Assembly (NCBI GenBank): GCA_023396665.1 | Contig: JAEWVL010000161.1 | Location: 1-14,427 of the forward strand | Direction: 5' to 3' | DNA from: Spirochaetota bacterium | Lineage (GTDB): Bacteria > Spirochaetota > UBA4802 > JAFGJZ01 | DNA length: 14,427 bases | In this document: positions 1-7,617 of the stretch, piece by piece | Numbering within the stretch: the stretch's first letter is position 1 | Layout: every line of letters starts with the position of its first letter | Program-made: the position numbers and the translations under genes | Notes under the pieces: model-generated | What the model saw: only the letters and a program-made list of their open reading frames with translations | Database searches by the model: none | Told to the model about the DNA's origin: nothing

Positions 1-339
1 AGAGCCTTTGCCTTCGTCGAGGCCGGCGCTGACGGCATAATGATTCACTCGCGCAAAAAGAGTCCCGACGAGATCAAGGAATTCATTCGCCTTTTCAGAG
101 ATGCCGATGCAAAAACTCCTATCGTAATCGTACCCACCACCTTTAACGCCATTACCGAGAGCGAATGGAAAGCGCTTGGCGTCAATGTCATCATCTATGC
201 GAACCAGCTCATACGCAGCGCCTTTCCGGCGATGAAGAAAACCGCCGAGACGATTTTACTTAACAATCGCTGCCTCGAAGCCGATGAGCAATGCATGTCC
301 ATTAAAGAGATTCTGACGCTTATTCCCGAGGCGGACTGA
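1..339 (+). CDS. pepM: Phosphoenolpyruvate mutase, C-terminal part (cut by window start)
   Basis: This open frame runs in from the left edge and gives the last 112 residues of a protein. PEP mutase converts phosphoenolpyruvate to phosphonopyruvate and forms the C-P bond that begins nearly all phosphonate pathways. The visible part has the late strands of the isocitrate lyase/PEP mutase TIM barrel. It includes GADGIMIHSRKKSPDEI (residues 9-25 of the fragment), then IVPTTFNA and ANQLIRSAF, and ends in a helical tail. The catalytic N-terminal half lies outside, so the active site cannot be checked, and a related lyase of the superfamily is the main alternative. The stop lies 2 bases before the next ATG, so the two are translationally linked. 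That neighbour is a candidate phosphonoacetaldehyde reductase, which supports a mutase over a lyase. An N-terminal cytidylyltransferase fusion is possible but cannot be seen. Confidence 0.85.
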   Translation, partial: RAFAFVEAGADGIMIHSRKKSPDEIKEFIRLFRDADAKTPIVIVPTTFNAITESEWKALGVNVIIYANQLIRSAFPAMKKTAETILLNNRCLEADEQCMSIKEILTLIPEAD

Positions 340-341
340 TC

Positions 342-1463
342 ATGGGGGCGCATCAGATGAATGTGAAGCAGCGTGTCATATGCGAAGCGGAAGGTTATCG
401 TAAAATAGCCTCCATTCTGAACGAGCGGAAAGTAAAAAAGTTTCTGCTCGTGTGCCCTCCCGAATTTGATCTTCTCTTTATCAAACCGTATTTTGACGAT
501 CTTCCCGTGCCGCATGTCCGCTTCAGTAACTTCGTTGCCAATCCGCTCTATGAAAATGTCGTCGAGGGTGTTGACCTTTTCAGAAAAGAACAGTGTGACT
601 TCATCGTTGCGGTCGGCGGCGGCAGCGCGATCGATGTGGCGAAATGCATCAAACTGTATGCCGTGCTCGATCCCTCCGTGAACTACCTGAAGCAGAAAGT
701 TGTCGCCTCGTCGATAGGCCTCATGGCTATTCCCACCACCGCGGGAACCGGCAGCGAGTCGACACGCTACGCCGTTATCTACGAAGAAGGTGTCAAACAG
801 TCGGTGACGCATGATTCTATCGTGCCCGATTTTGCGATACTCGAAGCGAAGTTTCTCGAGACCCTTCCCCTCTACATTAAAAAAACCGCGATGCTGGACG
901 CACTGTGTCATGGCATAGAATCGATGTGGTCGGTCAATTCAACCGATGAAAGTATGGAATATTCCCGACAGACGATATCGTTGATTCTCGGGCATTACGA
1001 GGCCTACCTGCAGGGTGACGCTTCGGCGGCCGAAAAGATTCTGCTGGCCGCCAATATTTCGGGCAGGGCGATAAACATTACACAGACCACCGCCGCACAC
1101 GCCATGAGCTATAAACTGGCTTCGATGTACAGGGTCGCTCATGGTCATGGCGTGGCGTTGTGCCTGCCCGAACTGTGGCGATACATGCTTGCCCATCCCG
1201 AAAAAATCATTGACGCGAGGGGAAAAGAACATCTCGATCACCTCTACCGTGAGCTTGCCCTGCTTTTCGGCTGCGAGGATGCGCTGCAGGCGGTTGAGGC
1301 TTTCGAGCGGCTTCTTGAGAACATCGGGCTCGCTACTTTCGGAAACGATCTTCAGACGCTCTGTTCGTCGGTCAACAGTGAGCGTCTTAAGAATAATCCG
1401 GTTAATCCCGGTGCCGACGGTATAGAGTACATATACCGGAAAGTGCTTGAAAAACGCCGCTGA
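342..1463 (+). CDS. Iron-type alcohol dehydrogenase family, probable phosphonoacetaldehyde reductase
   Basis: This is a 373-residue group III (Fe-dependent) alcohol dehydrogenase. The N-terminal nucleotide-binding half carries VGGGSAIDVAK (about residues 91-101) and PTTAGTGSEST (131-141). The C-terminal helical half carries the metal ligands Asp186, His190, His253 and His267, with the spacing of FucO-type enzymes. In phosphonate pathways this family reduces phosphonoacetaldehyde to 2-hydroxyethylphosphonate, and its place 2 bases after a PEP mutase gene makes that the best guess. The substrate is an inference from context. Phosphonopyruvate decarboxylase, which would make the aldehyde, is not in the window and may lie upstream. 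No aminotransferase for aminoethylphosphonate is present. The start at 342 has a GAGG about 9 bases upstream; an in-frame ATG at 357 is also possible and would drop five residues. Confidence 0.87.
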   Translation: MGAHQMNVKQRVICEAEGYRKIASILNERKVKKFLLVCPPEFDLLFIKPYFDDLPVPHVRFSNFVANPLYENVVEGVDLFRKEQCDFIVAVGGGSAIDVAKCIKLYAVLDPSVNYLKQKVVASSIGLMAIPTTAGTGSESTRYAVIYEEGVKQSVTHDSIVPDFAILEAKFLETLPLYIKKTAMLDALCHGIESMWSVNSTDESMEYSRQTISLILGHYEAYLQGDASAAEKILLAANISGRAINITQTTAAHAMSYKLASMYRVAHGHGVALCLPELWRYMLAHPEKIIDARGKEHLDHLYRELALLFGCEDALQAVEAFERLLENIGLATFGNDLQTLCSSVNSERLKNNPVNPGADGIEYIYRKVLEKRR

Positions 1464-1491
1464 TGAATAAATTTAATTAAAAGATAAAACT

Positions 1492-2799
1492 ATGAACAAA
1501 CTGTATTTTATACTGCTGTGCATTCTTCTGCCGGCACCGGCTTTTGCCTATCTCGATCCCGGTACCGGGGGTATGCTTTTTTCAGCGCTCATCGGTATCG
1601 CGACAACCCTGTTTTTCATGCTGAAGGGGCTTTTTCACAGACTGAAATACCTTCCCTCAATTCTGGCTGGAAAGCGGAATATAGAGAAGAAGCATTATGA
1701 GATTGTCTTTTATTCCGAAGGAAAGCAGTACTGGAATGTTTTCTTTCCCATAATCGATGAATTAGCGAAAAAAGGAAAGCAGATCGCCTATTTTACGAGC
1801 GGAAAAAACGATCCCGGACTCGAGGCGGACTATGACAATTATAGTGCGAAATTCATCGGAGAAGGGGTGCGGGCATTTTTCTTTATGAACCTCGTCGAGG
1901 CCGATGTGGTTGTAATGACGACTCCCGGGCTCGACGTGTTTCAGCTTCGGCGCAGCAAGGCGGTGAAGCACTACGTGCACATCGTCCACGGCATGGAGGA
2001 TACCTCCACTTATGCACCCTACGGTGTTGACTATTTCGACTCGGTGCTGGTCAATGGAGAGCACCAGAAGGCCGTCATTCGCGAGCTCGAACAGCTTCGC
2101 GGTTTGCCCGAGAAAAAAATAGAAGTTATCGGCAGTCCCTATCTTGATGTTCTGCGAAAACGAATCGAAACAACTCGCAATGAAGGTGCCGACGGCTCTT
2201 CACTGCAGTCAAAAAAGAAGACCATTCTCGTCGCTCCCAGCTGGGGCGAGAAAGGTTTTCTGACAAAGTTCGGAAAGTCTCTCATCGATCAGCTGCTCAC
2301 CCGTGATGTTAAAATTATCGTTCGTCCTCACCCCCAAAGCCTTGTTGCCGAAAAGGAATTCATCGAACAGATGCGTCAAAATTACGCAGACCGCCCCAAT
2401 GTCGAGTGGGATTTCGCCTCCGACGGGCTCGAGTCAATGCGTAGTGCCGATGTGATGATCTCCGACTTTTCCGGAATAATCTTCGACTATATCTTTCTTT
2501 TCTCGCGGCCCGTTCTTGTTGCCAATTTCGCAGTGGATCCGCGGAAATACGATATGGCTTCGCTTTCATCGCGAAGGAGTACGCTCATGTCCTACATTCA
2601 GCAGGGGCGAATCGGCCTTGTCTTCGAAGAGGGCGATGTGGCGTCGATACATGAGCTGATAGACCGCGCGACTGAAAAGGGAGATATGAGTGCAGGCATA
2701 CGTGAGATTGCTTCGCGCGTCTACTGTCATCCCGGCGAAGCCGGTAAAAGAGGCGCCGCCTTTCTTGAGAAACTGCACAATGAGTGCAACGGCGGCTGA
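1492..2799 (+). CDS. Membrane-anchored CDP-glycerol glycerophosphotransferase-like enzyme
   Basis: This 435-residue protein begins with a signal-like segment ending PAFA (residue 19). A YLDPGTGG loop and a second hydrophobic helix (about 28-48) follow, which together would form a two-helix membrane hairpin. The rest resembles the TagF/TagB glycerophosphotransferase family (Pfam Glyphos_transf). It has an HG motif at His166-Gly167, VRPHP at 277-281 and SDFSGIIFDY at 324-333, matching the HG, R-x-HP and S/T-D-(Y/F)-S blocks of that family. Such enzymes move a polyol phosphate from a CDP-activated donor to a growing polymer. The YLDPGTGG segment is common in small membrane proteins of cell-surface loci. 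The donor is unknown; with phosphonate genes upstream, a CDP-activated phosphonate is possible but speculative. The gene starts 28 bases after its neighbour with only a weak ribosome binding site. Confidence 0.83.
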   Translation: MNKLYFILLCILLPAPAFAYLDPGTGGMLFSALIGIATTLFFMLKGLFHRLKYLPSILAGKRNIEKKHYEIVFYSEGKQYWNVFFPIIDELAKKGKQIAYFTSGKNDPGLEADYDNYSAKFIGEGVRAFFFMNLVEADVVVMTTPGLDVFQLRRSKAVKHYVHIVHGMEDTSTYAPYGVDYFDSVLVNGEHQKAVIRELEQLRGLPEKKIEVIGSPYLDVLRKRIETTRNEGADGSSLQSKKKTILVAPSWGEKGFLTKFGKSLIDQLLTRDVKIIVRPHPQSLVAEKEFIEQMRQNYADRPNVEWDFASDGLESMRSADVMISDFSGIIFDYIFLFSRPVLVANFAVDPRKYDMASLSSRRSTLMSYIQQGRIGLVFEEGDVASIHELIDRATEKGDMSAGIREIASRVYCHPGEAGKRGAAFLEKLHNECNGG

Positions 2800-2848
2800 A
2801 ACTGAACACCGCCCTCGTCCTGGTATTTGATATGACAAGGAAAACTTA

Positions 2849-5830
2849 ATGGGACACCTGATCTATTCGGTAACGATATATCCGCTCGAATTTCTGATGA
2901 AATTGCTGCTCGAGTTCATTTACAATCTCAGCGGCAATTACACCCTTTCGATAATCGCGCTGAGTGCTGCCGTTTCGGTCGGAGTGCTGCCGCTGTATCA
3001 CATTGCCGAAAAGTGGCAGGATGCAGAACGCGCCATTCAGCAGAAGATGAAGCCGCGCATCGACGAACTCAAGGCCGTATTCAGCGGGCAGGAGCTGCAT
3101 TCCTATTTGCGCGTGCTCTACCGGCAAAACGGCTACAGCCCCCTCTATGCTTTCCGCTCGATGGCGGGCCTGCTGATTCAGATACCCTTCTTTATCGCAG
3201 CGTATCATCTTCTGTCCAATCATGAAGGGCTCAAGGGCGTGGCCGTACTGTTCATAAAGGACCTGGCATTTCAGGACAAGCTGCTTCGCTTCGGCTCACT
3301 CAAGGTGAATTTTCTTCCTTTTCTGATGACCTTTGTCAATATCGTCTCTTCGATGATATACAGTAAAAAACTGAGAAACCCCCGTGAAAAAGTGCAGGTC
3401 TACGGCATTGCGCTGCTCTTTCTCGCCTTGCTCTACACTTCTCCCGCAGGCCTTCTTCTGTACTGGACCTTCAATAATTTTTTCTCGCTCATCAAGAATG
3501 CGGTGTATCGTATTATCGACAAGGAGCAGTATACGGTTATTGATGAAACACCGGTTCTTTTGCTGACCGACAATCGCCTGTTGAGAAAAATTCATGATTC
3601 GCTGAAGCTCCATGAAAAACGAATTTTTCCAGATTGGTTGCTGTTTTCTGGCATGATGTTCATATCGCTGCTTATGCTCGTCAATTTGCAGATGCCGGCT
3701 GAAAAGGCCCGAACTGATATCGGTGAAGCGGTCTTTCTTTTCACTCTGGCGCTATTCGCCTTGTACATGCTCGTTCCGCTTTTTCTGTCATTTGCGAAAC
3801 GCTCTTCCGGAGTTTTTCTCGTTCCCGTTCATATTGTTCTGTGGTCAGCTTCGTCATTTTTTCTCTGGAAATACTACACGACAGCGTCAAAGAATGGCAG
3901 CGAGAAGACTTTTTCCGTTAAGGGCTTTGTTTTGCTGCTGATTGTCTTTCTTGTTTCAAAACTGGTACTGTTCATAAAAGAAAATCTGAAGATACATCTT
4001 AACGAGACACAGAGTAAACGGCTTTTCGCGGCGACAGCGACGGCGATATCGGTACTGGCCTTCCTCACCGCACCCAGTTCTCTTCTCGAGTCCGGTTCGC
4101 ATAAGGATTTCGGCAACACCTTTGTTTTTTATATGAAGTTTTCATTTGTTGCCCTTTTTATTTCCCTGTTCCTGTTTGCGCTGCTGTACCGGCAGTTTAA
4201 AACGAAAAGAAAGCTTTTGACGGTCATTCTGTTATACTGTCTTCTCGCTCAACTCGGCAATATTTTCCTTTTTAGCGGAAACTACGGCGATATGAGCAAC
4301 ATGGTGATTCAGAACGGTTATAGCATCTCACCCGTTTCGGTTATTCTTAACATCATATACCATCTCTTTGTGCTTGTGCTTGTGCTATTGTTGGTGAAAA
4401 AGAAAAGTGTTTCGCGGCTTCTTCCCATACCGCTTATCGTCATAATCGGAGCACTCGCGTTGAGTGTGCACAATAAAACCGTTTTTGATTCGAAAGCGGA
4501 GTATGCGCAGAAAAATGAACCCAAGCAGCTCAATAAACTGATACGGCTTTCGAAGACGGGTAAGAATGTCGTCGTTCTCATGCTCGATCGCTTTGTCGGC
4601 GGATATGTATACGAGGCGCTGGATATGGTGCCTGCACTGAAGAGCGATTACGATGGCTTCACCTGGTATCCCAACACGGTTTCCGTTTCGCAAACCACTT
4701 ACAGTGCCCTGCCTGCCGTTATGGGGGGATACGAATATACGGCGTTCAACATGAACGAACAGCGCGTAGATGACCCGCTTTCCGAAAAAATACTCGAATC
4801 GGCCCGCATACTTCCGGTTAATTTCATCAATGCGGGATACTCTGTGACGATAATTTCCCCCGGTTGGGCTTCACTCAGGATCAAACCGAGTGACGGTCTC
4901 GGAGGAGCGAAAGTTGAAGATCCCACAAGTATATGCAGTAAAATCTGGCTCAAAAAAGAAGCGGCGAGGCTTTCACTGCGTGATGATATTCCCAAAAAAT
5001 TCATCGCCTTCGGCCTTTTCCGCAGCGTCAGCCCGCTACTCAGGGAAACCTTTTATGACAAGGGTAACTGGTTTATTCGCCCCTGGCGTATAACACCGAC
5101 AAACCATGATAAAGTTACATTCTATCCCAAGGGAAACGAGATGGTAGTGGCTAGTAAAAATTATTCTGCTCTTGATTTGATGCCCGATATGACCGAAGTC
5201 GATTCCTCGGATAAGAGCAGTTTCGTAATGATGTTCAACAATACGACTCATGAGCCGTGGGCGTATAGTGATGAGTTCAGGCTGGATCTGAGCGGCAAAA
5301 TAGAATATGACAAGGCTGTGATGACGCGATTTGGCAACGATCTGCAGTCGGTGAAACATGTCTATTGTGATACAACCGCACTTGTTACGGTGGCCAGATG
5401 GCTGAAACATCTGAAAGATAACGGCGTCTATGACAATACGAGAATTGTGATCATTTCTGATCACGGAAGGTTTCTCAATGTCCCGAGTTTATATACGAAC
5501 GCAGAGGCGAGCGTTTCTGAGCAACTTCGTGCCTCGGTCAACTCGCTTTTTATGGTGAAAGATTTCGCTTCGCGCGGAGATTTGAAAACAGACGGAACGT
5601 TCATGGTCTCGGCCGATACGCCCGCCGTCGCCATGAACGGACTGACAAAAATGATAAACCCCTTTACCGGAAAAATCATTGCCGAGCCCGAATCGAAAGT
5701 GCCGCTTGATATCCTTTACACTCCTTGGCGTCCCGAAGAAAACGGGGAATTCAAGTATACCCTCAATCATCATGTGCGTATCGAGAAACCCGACATTACC
5801 GATGACTCCGCATGGATCAAATTCAAATAG
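2849..5830 (+). CDS. YidC/Oxa1-like domain fused to LtaS/sulfatase-fold membrane transferase
   Basis: This single open frame encodes 993 residues. Residues 1-225 resemble a YidC/Oxa1 insertase core: a first helix ending VGVLPLYH, a charged hairpin (about 52-95), LLIQIPFFIAAYHLL (108-122), and TSPAGLLLYWTFNNFF (197-212). Residues 260-541 hold about eight or nine hydrophobic segments. Residues 570-960 look like the alkaline phosphatase/sulfatase fold of LtaS, OpgB and EptA. Candidate metal and catalytic residues are Asp580 in VLMLDRF, Thr616 or Thr617 in SQTTYSALP, His801 in NTTHEPW, and Asp871-His872 in IISDHGR. The catalytic domain should face the periplasm and could transfer a phospho- or phosphono-polyol group to a glycan or lipid. 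The frame is unbroken across the domain joint. The start has AAGGA about 8 bases upstream. No Tyr or Ser gating feature was checked, and the substrate is unknown. Confidence 0.85.
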   Translation: MGHLIYSVTIYPLEFLMKLLLEFIYNLSGNYTLSIIALSAAVSVGVLPLYHIAEKWQDAERAIQQKMKPRIDELKAVFSGQELHSYLRVLYRQNGYSPLYAFRSMAGLLIQIPFFIAAYHLLSNHEGLKGVAVLFIKDLAFQDKLLRFGSLKVNFLPFLMTFVNIVSSMIYSKKLRNPREKVQVYGIALLFLALLYTSPAGLLLYWTFNNFFSLIKNAVYRIIDKEQYTVIDETPVLLLTDNRLLRKIHDSLKLHEKRIFPDWLLFSGMMFISLLMLVNLQMPAEKARTDIGEAVFLFTLALFALYMLVPLFLSFAKRSSGVFLVPVHIVLWSASSFFLWKYYTTASKNGSEKTFSVKGFVLLLIVFLVSKLVLFIKENLKIHLNETQSKRLFAATATAISVLAFLTAPSSLLESGSHKDFGNTFVFYMKFSFVALFISLFLFALLYRQFKTKRKLLTVILLYCLLAQLGNIFLFSGNYGDMSNMVIQNGYSISPVSVILNIIYHLFVLVLVLLLVKKKSVSRLLPIPLIVIIGALALSVHNKTVFDSKAEYAQKNEPKQLNKLIRLSKTGKNVVVLMLDRFVGGYVYEALDMVPALKSDYDGFTWYPNTVSVSQTTYSALPAVMGGYEYTAFNMNEQRVDDPLSEKILESARILPVNFINAGYSVTIISPGWASLRIKPSDGLGGAKVEDPTSICSKIWLKKEAARLSLRDDIPKKFIAFGLFRSVSPLLRETFYDKGNWFIRPWRITPTNHDKVTFYPKGNEMVVASKNYSALDLMPDMTEVDSSDKSSFVMMFNNTTHEPWAYSDEFRLDLSGKIEYDKAVMTRFGNDLQSVKHVYCDTTALVTVARWLKHLKDNGVYDNTRIVIISDHGRFLNVPSLYTNAEASVSEQLRASVNSLFMVKDFASRGDLKTDGTFMVSADTPAVAMNGLTKMINPFTGKIIAEPESKVPLDILYTPWRPEENGEFKYTLNHHVRIEKPDITDDSAWIKFK

Positions 5831-5863
5831 AAAAAAGCCGTTTGTTTCAGTCGGCTTTTTTTC
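5831..5863 (+). terminator. Rho-independent terminator after the phosphonate/transferase operon
   Basis: Immediately after the stop codon, AAAAAAGCCG (5831-5840) pairs with CGGCTTTTTT (5852-5861) around an 11-base loop, and the right arm ends in a run of seven T. This is a compact hairpin with a U-tract on the + strand. The A-tract on the left arm would also give a U-tract for transcripts from the other strand. It cleanly separates the left operon from the rml operon. Confidence 0.85.
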
Positions 5864-6166
5864 TTGACGTGATTGGTAAAGGAAAGGCAGATACCAGATT
5901 TGGGAATCTCATAATAAATCTTCGCAACTCGAACCTCGAATATTTTCAATAAGCGGTTCAAAAAATACCTCCGGTGAAGGTTTACCTCGTATTTTATTGA
6001 GTTTTTGTGAACCGCAAGTTGCATAGATCGTTTTTTGTGGTTGCCAATAAGAAACGAGGTAAATCAATAGGGGTTGGTCGCCTGTTGGCGGCGAAGCCGC
6101 CGAGCATGCATCCCGGGTGGTCTTTATTCGAGGTTCCCAATTGAAAATGTCAGACAGGACGGAAAA
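5863..6166. other. Gene-free leader region before rmlA
   Basis: These roughly 300 bases hold no believable gene. They are AT-rich on the left and carry several nested inverted repeats, listed separately, plus a GC-rich hairpin GGCGGC-GAA-GCCGCC at 6087-6101. A weak -35-like TTGACG at 5864-5869 has no good -10 at normal spacing, so I do not call a promoter. The region may be an untranslated leader or a remnant of a small mobile repeat. Confidence 0.6.
5931..6136. repeat. Nested inverted repeats, possible structured leader or MITE-like element
   Basis: The outer arms GAACCTCGAATA (5931-5942) and TATTCGAGGTTC (6125-6136) are perfect 12-base complements about 180 bases apart. A second pair matches at 17 of 19 bases: 5981-5999 with 6045-6063, around TTTACCTCGT/ACGAGGTAAA. 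A third pair, GCGGTTCA (5953-5960) with TGAACCGC (6008-6015), is flanked by A-runs and T-runs that also pair with one bulge. The second and third pairs interleave, so they cannot both form in one simple hairpin. A stable GGCGGC-GAA-GCCGCC stem lies inside at 6087-6101. The repeats are directly visible; the function is not. Confidence 0.7.
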
Positions 6167-7039
6167 ATGAAAGGAATAATACTCGCCGGGGGCTCCGGCA
6201 CGAGACTGTACCCGCTTACCAAGACGGTATCCAAACAGCTTTTGCCGGTCTATGACAAACCGACAATCTACTACCCTCTTTCGACGCTTATGCTCGCGGG
6301 TATTCGCGAGATTCTCATAATTTCAACCCCGCTCGATACTCCCCGAATTGAGGCTCTGCTCGGCGACGGCTCGCAGCTTGGCCTGAAATTCTCCTATGCC
6401 GTGCAGGAGACGCCCCGGGGGCTCGCCGACGCTTTCATCGTCGGTGCTGACTTTATCGGCACTGACTCGGTCTGCATGATTCTGGGCGACAACGTTTTCT
6501 ACGGGCACGGCCTAATCGATATGCTGCACAGGGCGGCCGCGCAAAAACAGGGCGCAACCGTGTTCGGTTACTATGTCGATGATCCGCAGCGCTACGGTGT
6601 TGTTGAATTTAACGCGAAAAAAGAAGTCATCTCGATTGAAGAGAAACCGCATAATCCCAAATCGAATTACGCAGTTGTCGGGCTTTATTTTTATGATAAT
6701 GACGTGGTAGAAATCGCGAAAAACATCAAACCCTCTGCGAGAGGTGAGATTGAAATAACCGCCGTAAACAACGAATATCTTGCGAGAAAAAACCTTCGTG
6801 TAGAACTGATGGGGCGGGGATACGCCTGGCTCGATACCGGCACGTATAACTCGCTGCTCGACTCGTCGGTTTTTGTGCGCACCATCGAAGAGCGTCAGGG
6901 GCTCAAAATCGCCTGTATTGAGGAGATCGCATATCAGATGAAATATATAACGAAAGAACAGCTTCTTGAACTTGCAAACGGCCTTCTGAAAACTGGCTAT
7001 GGCGAGTATCTGCAAAAAGTTGCCGCACAGAAGGAGTAA
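6167..7039 (+). CDS. rmlA: Glucose-1-phosphate thymidylyltransferase
   Basis: This enzyme joins glucose 1-phosphate to dTTP, giving dTDP-glucose and pyrophosphate, the first step of dTDP-L-rhamnose synthesis in the cytoplasm. The N-terminus reads MKGIILAGGSGTRLYPLT, the nucleotide-binding signature. SKQLLPVYDKPTIYYPLS follows, then a GDNVFYG block, EEKP, and a late YAWLDTGT segment, all typical of RmlA. The open frame extends upstream to 6074, but ATG 6167 is preferred. It follows AGGACGGA at 6156-6163, begins exactly at the family N-terminus, and gives the usual 290 residues; the upstream extension is low-complexity and crosses a hairpin. rmlC begins 3 bases after the stop. Confidence 0.96.
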   Translation: MKGIILAGGSGTRLYPLTKTVSKQLLPVYDKPTIYYPLSTLMLAGIREILIISTPLDTPRIEALLGDGSQLGLKFSYAVQETPRGLADAFIVGADFIGTDSVCMILGDNVFYGHGLIDMLHRAAAQKQGATVFGYYVDDPQRYGVVEFNAKKEVISIEEKPHNPKSNYAVVGLYFYDNDVVEIAKNIKPSARGEIEITAVNNEYLARKNLRVELMGRGYAWLDTGTYNSLLDSSVFVRTIEERQGLKIACIEEIAYQMKYITKEQLLELANGLLKTGYGEYLQKVAAQKE

Positions 7040-7042
7040 TCG

Positions 7043-7588
7043 ATGGCATTCGAGTTTAAAAAGACTATGATCGAAGGCGTTCTGGTTGTGCAGCCGCGTG
7101 TTTTCCCCGATGCAAGGGGCTTTTTTCTTGAGTCATACCGAAAAGAAGAGTTTTCCGCCGCGGGAATAGAACTGGAATTCGTTCAGGACAATCATTCGTT
7201 TTCACAGAAAGATGTGATCCGGGGTCTTCATTTTCAGCGTGCGCCCAGAGCGCAGGGAAAGCTGGTTCGCGTTGCACGCGGCGCCGTGTATGACGTCGCG
7301 GTTGATATCCGCCCCTCATCGCCGACATACGGCAAATGGTTCGGCATTGAGCTGAACGAAGAGAACTGCAGCATGCTCTACATCGCTCCCGGTCTCGCGC
7401 ACGGTTTCGCAACACTCAGAGATGACACGGTTTTTCTGTACAAGTGTACCGATATATATTCGCCCGAACACGATGGCGGTATACTCTGGAACGATCCCGA
7501 CATCGCTGTAAAGTGGCCCGTTGACAATCCCATTTTGTCAGACAAAGACAAGGTTCGCCCCCTGTTGCGGGATCTGAATCACAACTGA
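7043..7588 (+). CDS. rmlC: dTDP-4-dehydrorhamnose 3,5-epimerase
   Basis: RmlC epimerises carbons 3 and 5 of dTDP-4-keto-6-deoxyglucose to give dTDP-4-keto-L-rhamnose. The 181-residue length matches the cupin-fold family. Visible landmarks are DARGFFLESY near the N-terminus, VIRGLHFQ with the catalytic His63, GAVYDVAVDIR, IAPGLAHGFATL, and FLYKCTDIY with the probable acid Tyr133. An AAGGAG at the end of rmlA serves as ribosome binding site, and the 3-base gap indicates translational coupling with rmlA. The gene order A-C-D is continued downstream. Confidence 0.96.
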   Translation: MAFEFKKTMIEGVLVVQPRVFPDARGFFLESYRKEEFSAAGIELEFVQDNHSFSQKDVIRGLHFQRAPRAQGKLVRVARGAVYDVAVDIRPSSPTYGKWFGIELNEENCSMLYIAPGLAHGFATLRDDTVFLYKCTDIYSPEHDGGILWNDPDIAVKWPVDNPILSDKDKVRPLLRDLNHN

Positions 7589-7591
7589 ATT

Positions 7592-7610
7592 AAAAGACAA
7601 ACCACGGAGG
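7592..7610 (+). repeat. Dispersed short repeat, partial copy, upstream of rmlD
   Basis: AAAAGACAAACCACGGAGG sits between rmlC and rmlD. It matches the left half of the copies at 8510-8549 and 9252-9291. Its terminal GGAGG is also the Shine-Dalgarno sequence of rmlD, so the repeat has been used as, or derived from, a translation signal. Confidence 0.6.
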
Positions 7611-7617
7611 TCGCAAA

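Noticed and set aside
195..911. 238-codon open frame on the minus strand across the alcohol dehydrogenase gene
   Set aside because: It is antisense to a gene with intact family motifs and shows no recognisable domain.
5864..5896. Promoter for the rml operon starting with TTGACG
   Set aside because: No -10 resembling TATAAT occurs at 16-18 bases; the match is too weak to call.
6074..6166. 31-residue N-terminal extension of rmlA
   Set aside because: It crosses a GC-rich hairpin, is unlike RmlA N-termini, and ATG 6167 has a good ribosome binding site and the family start.
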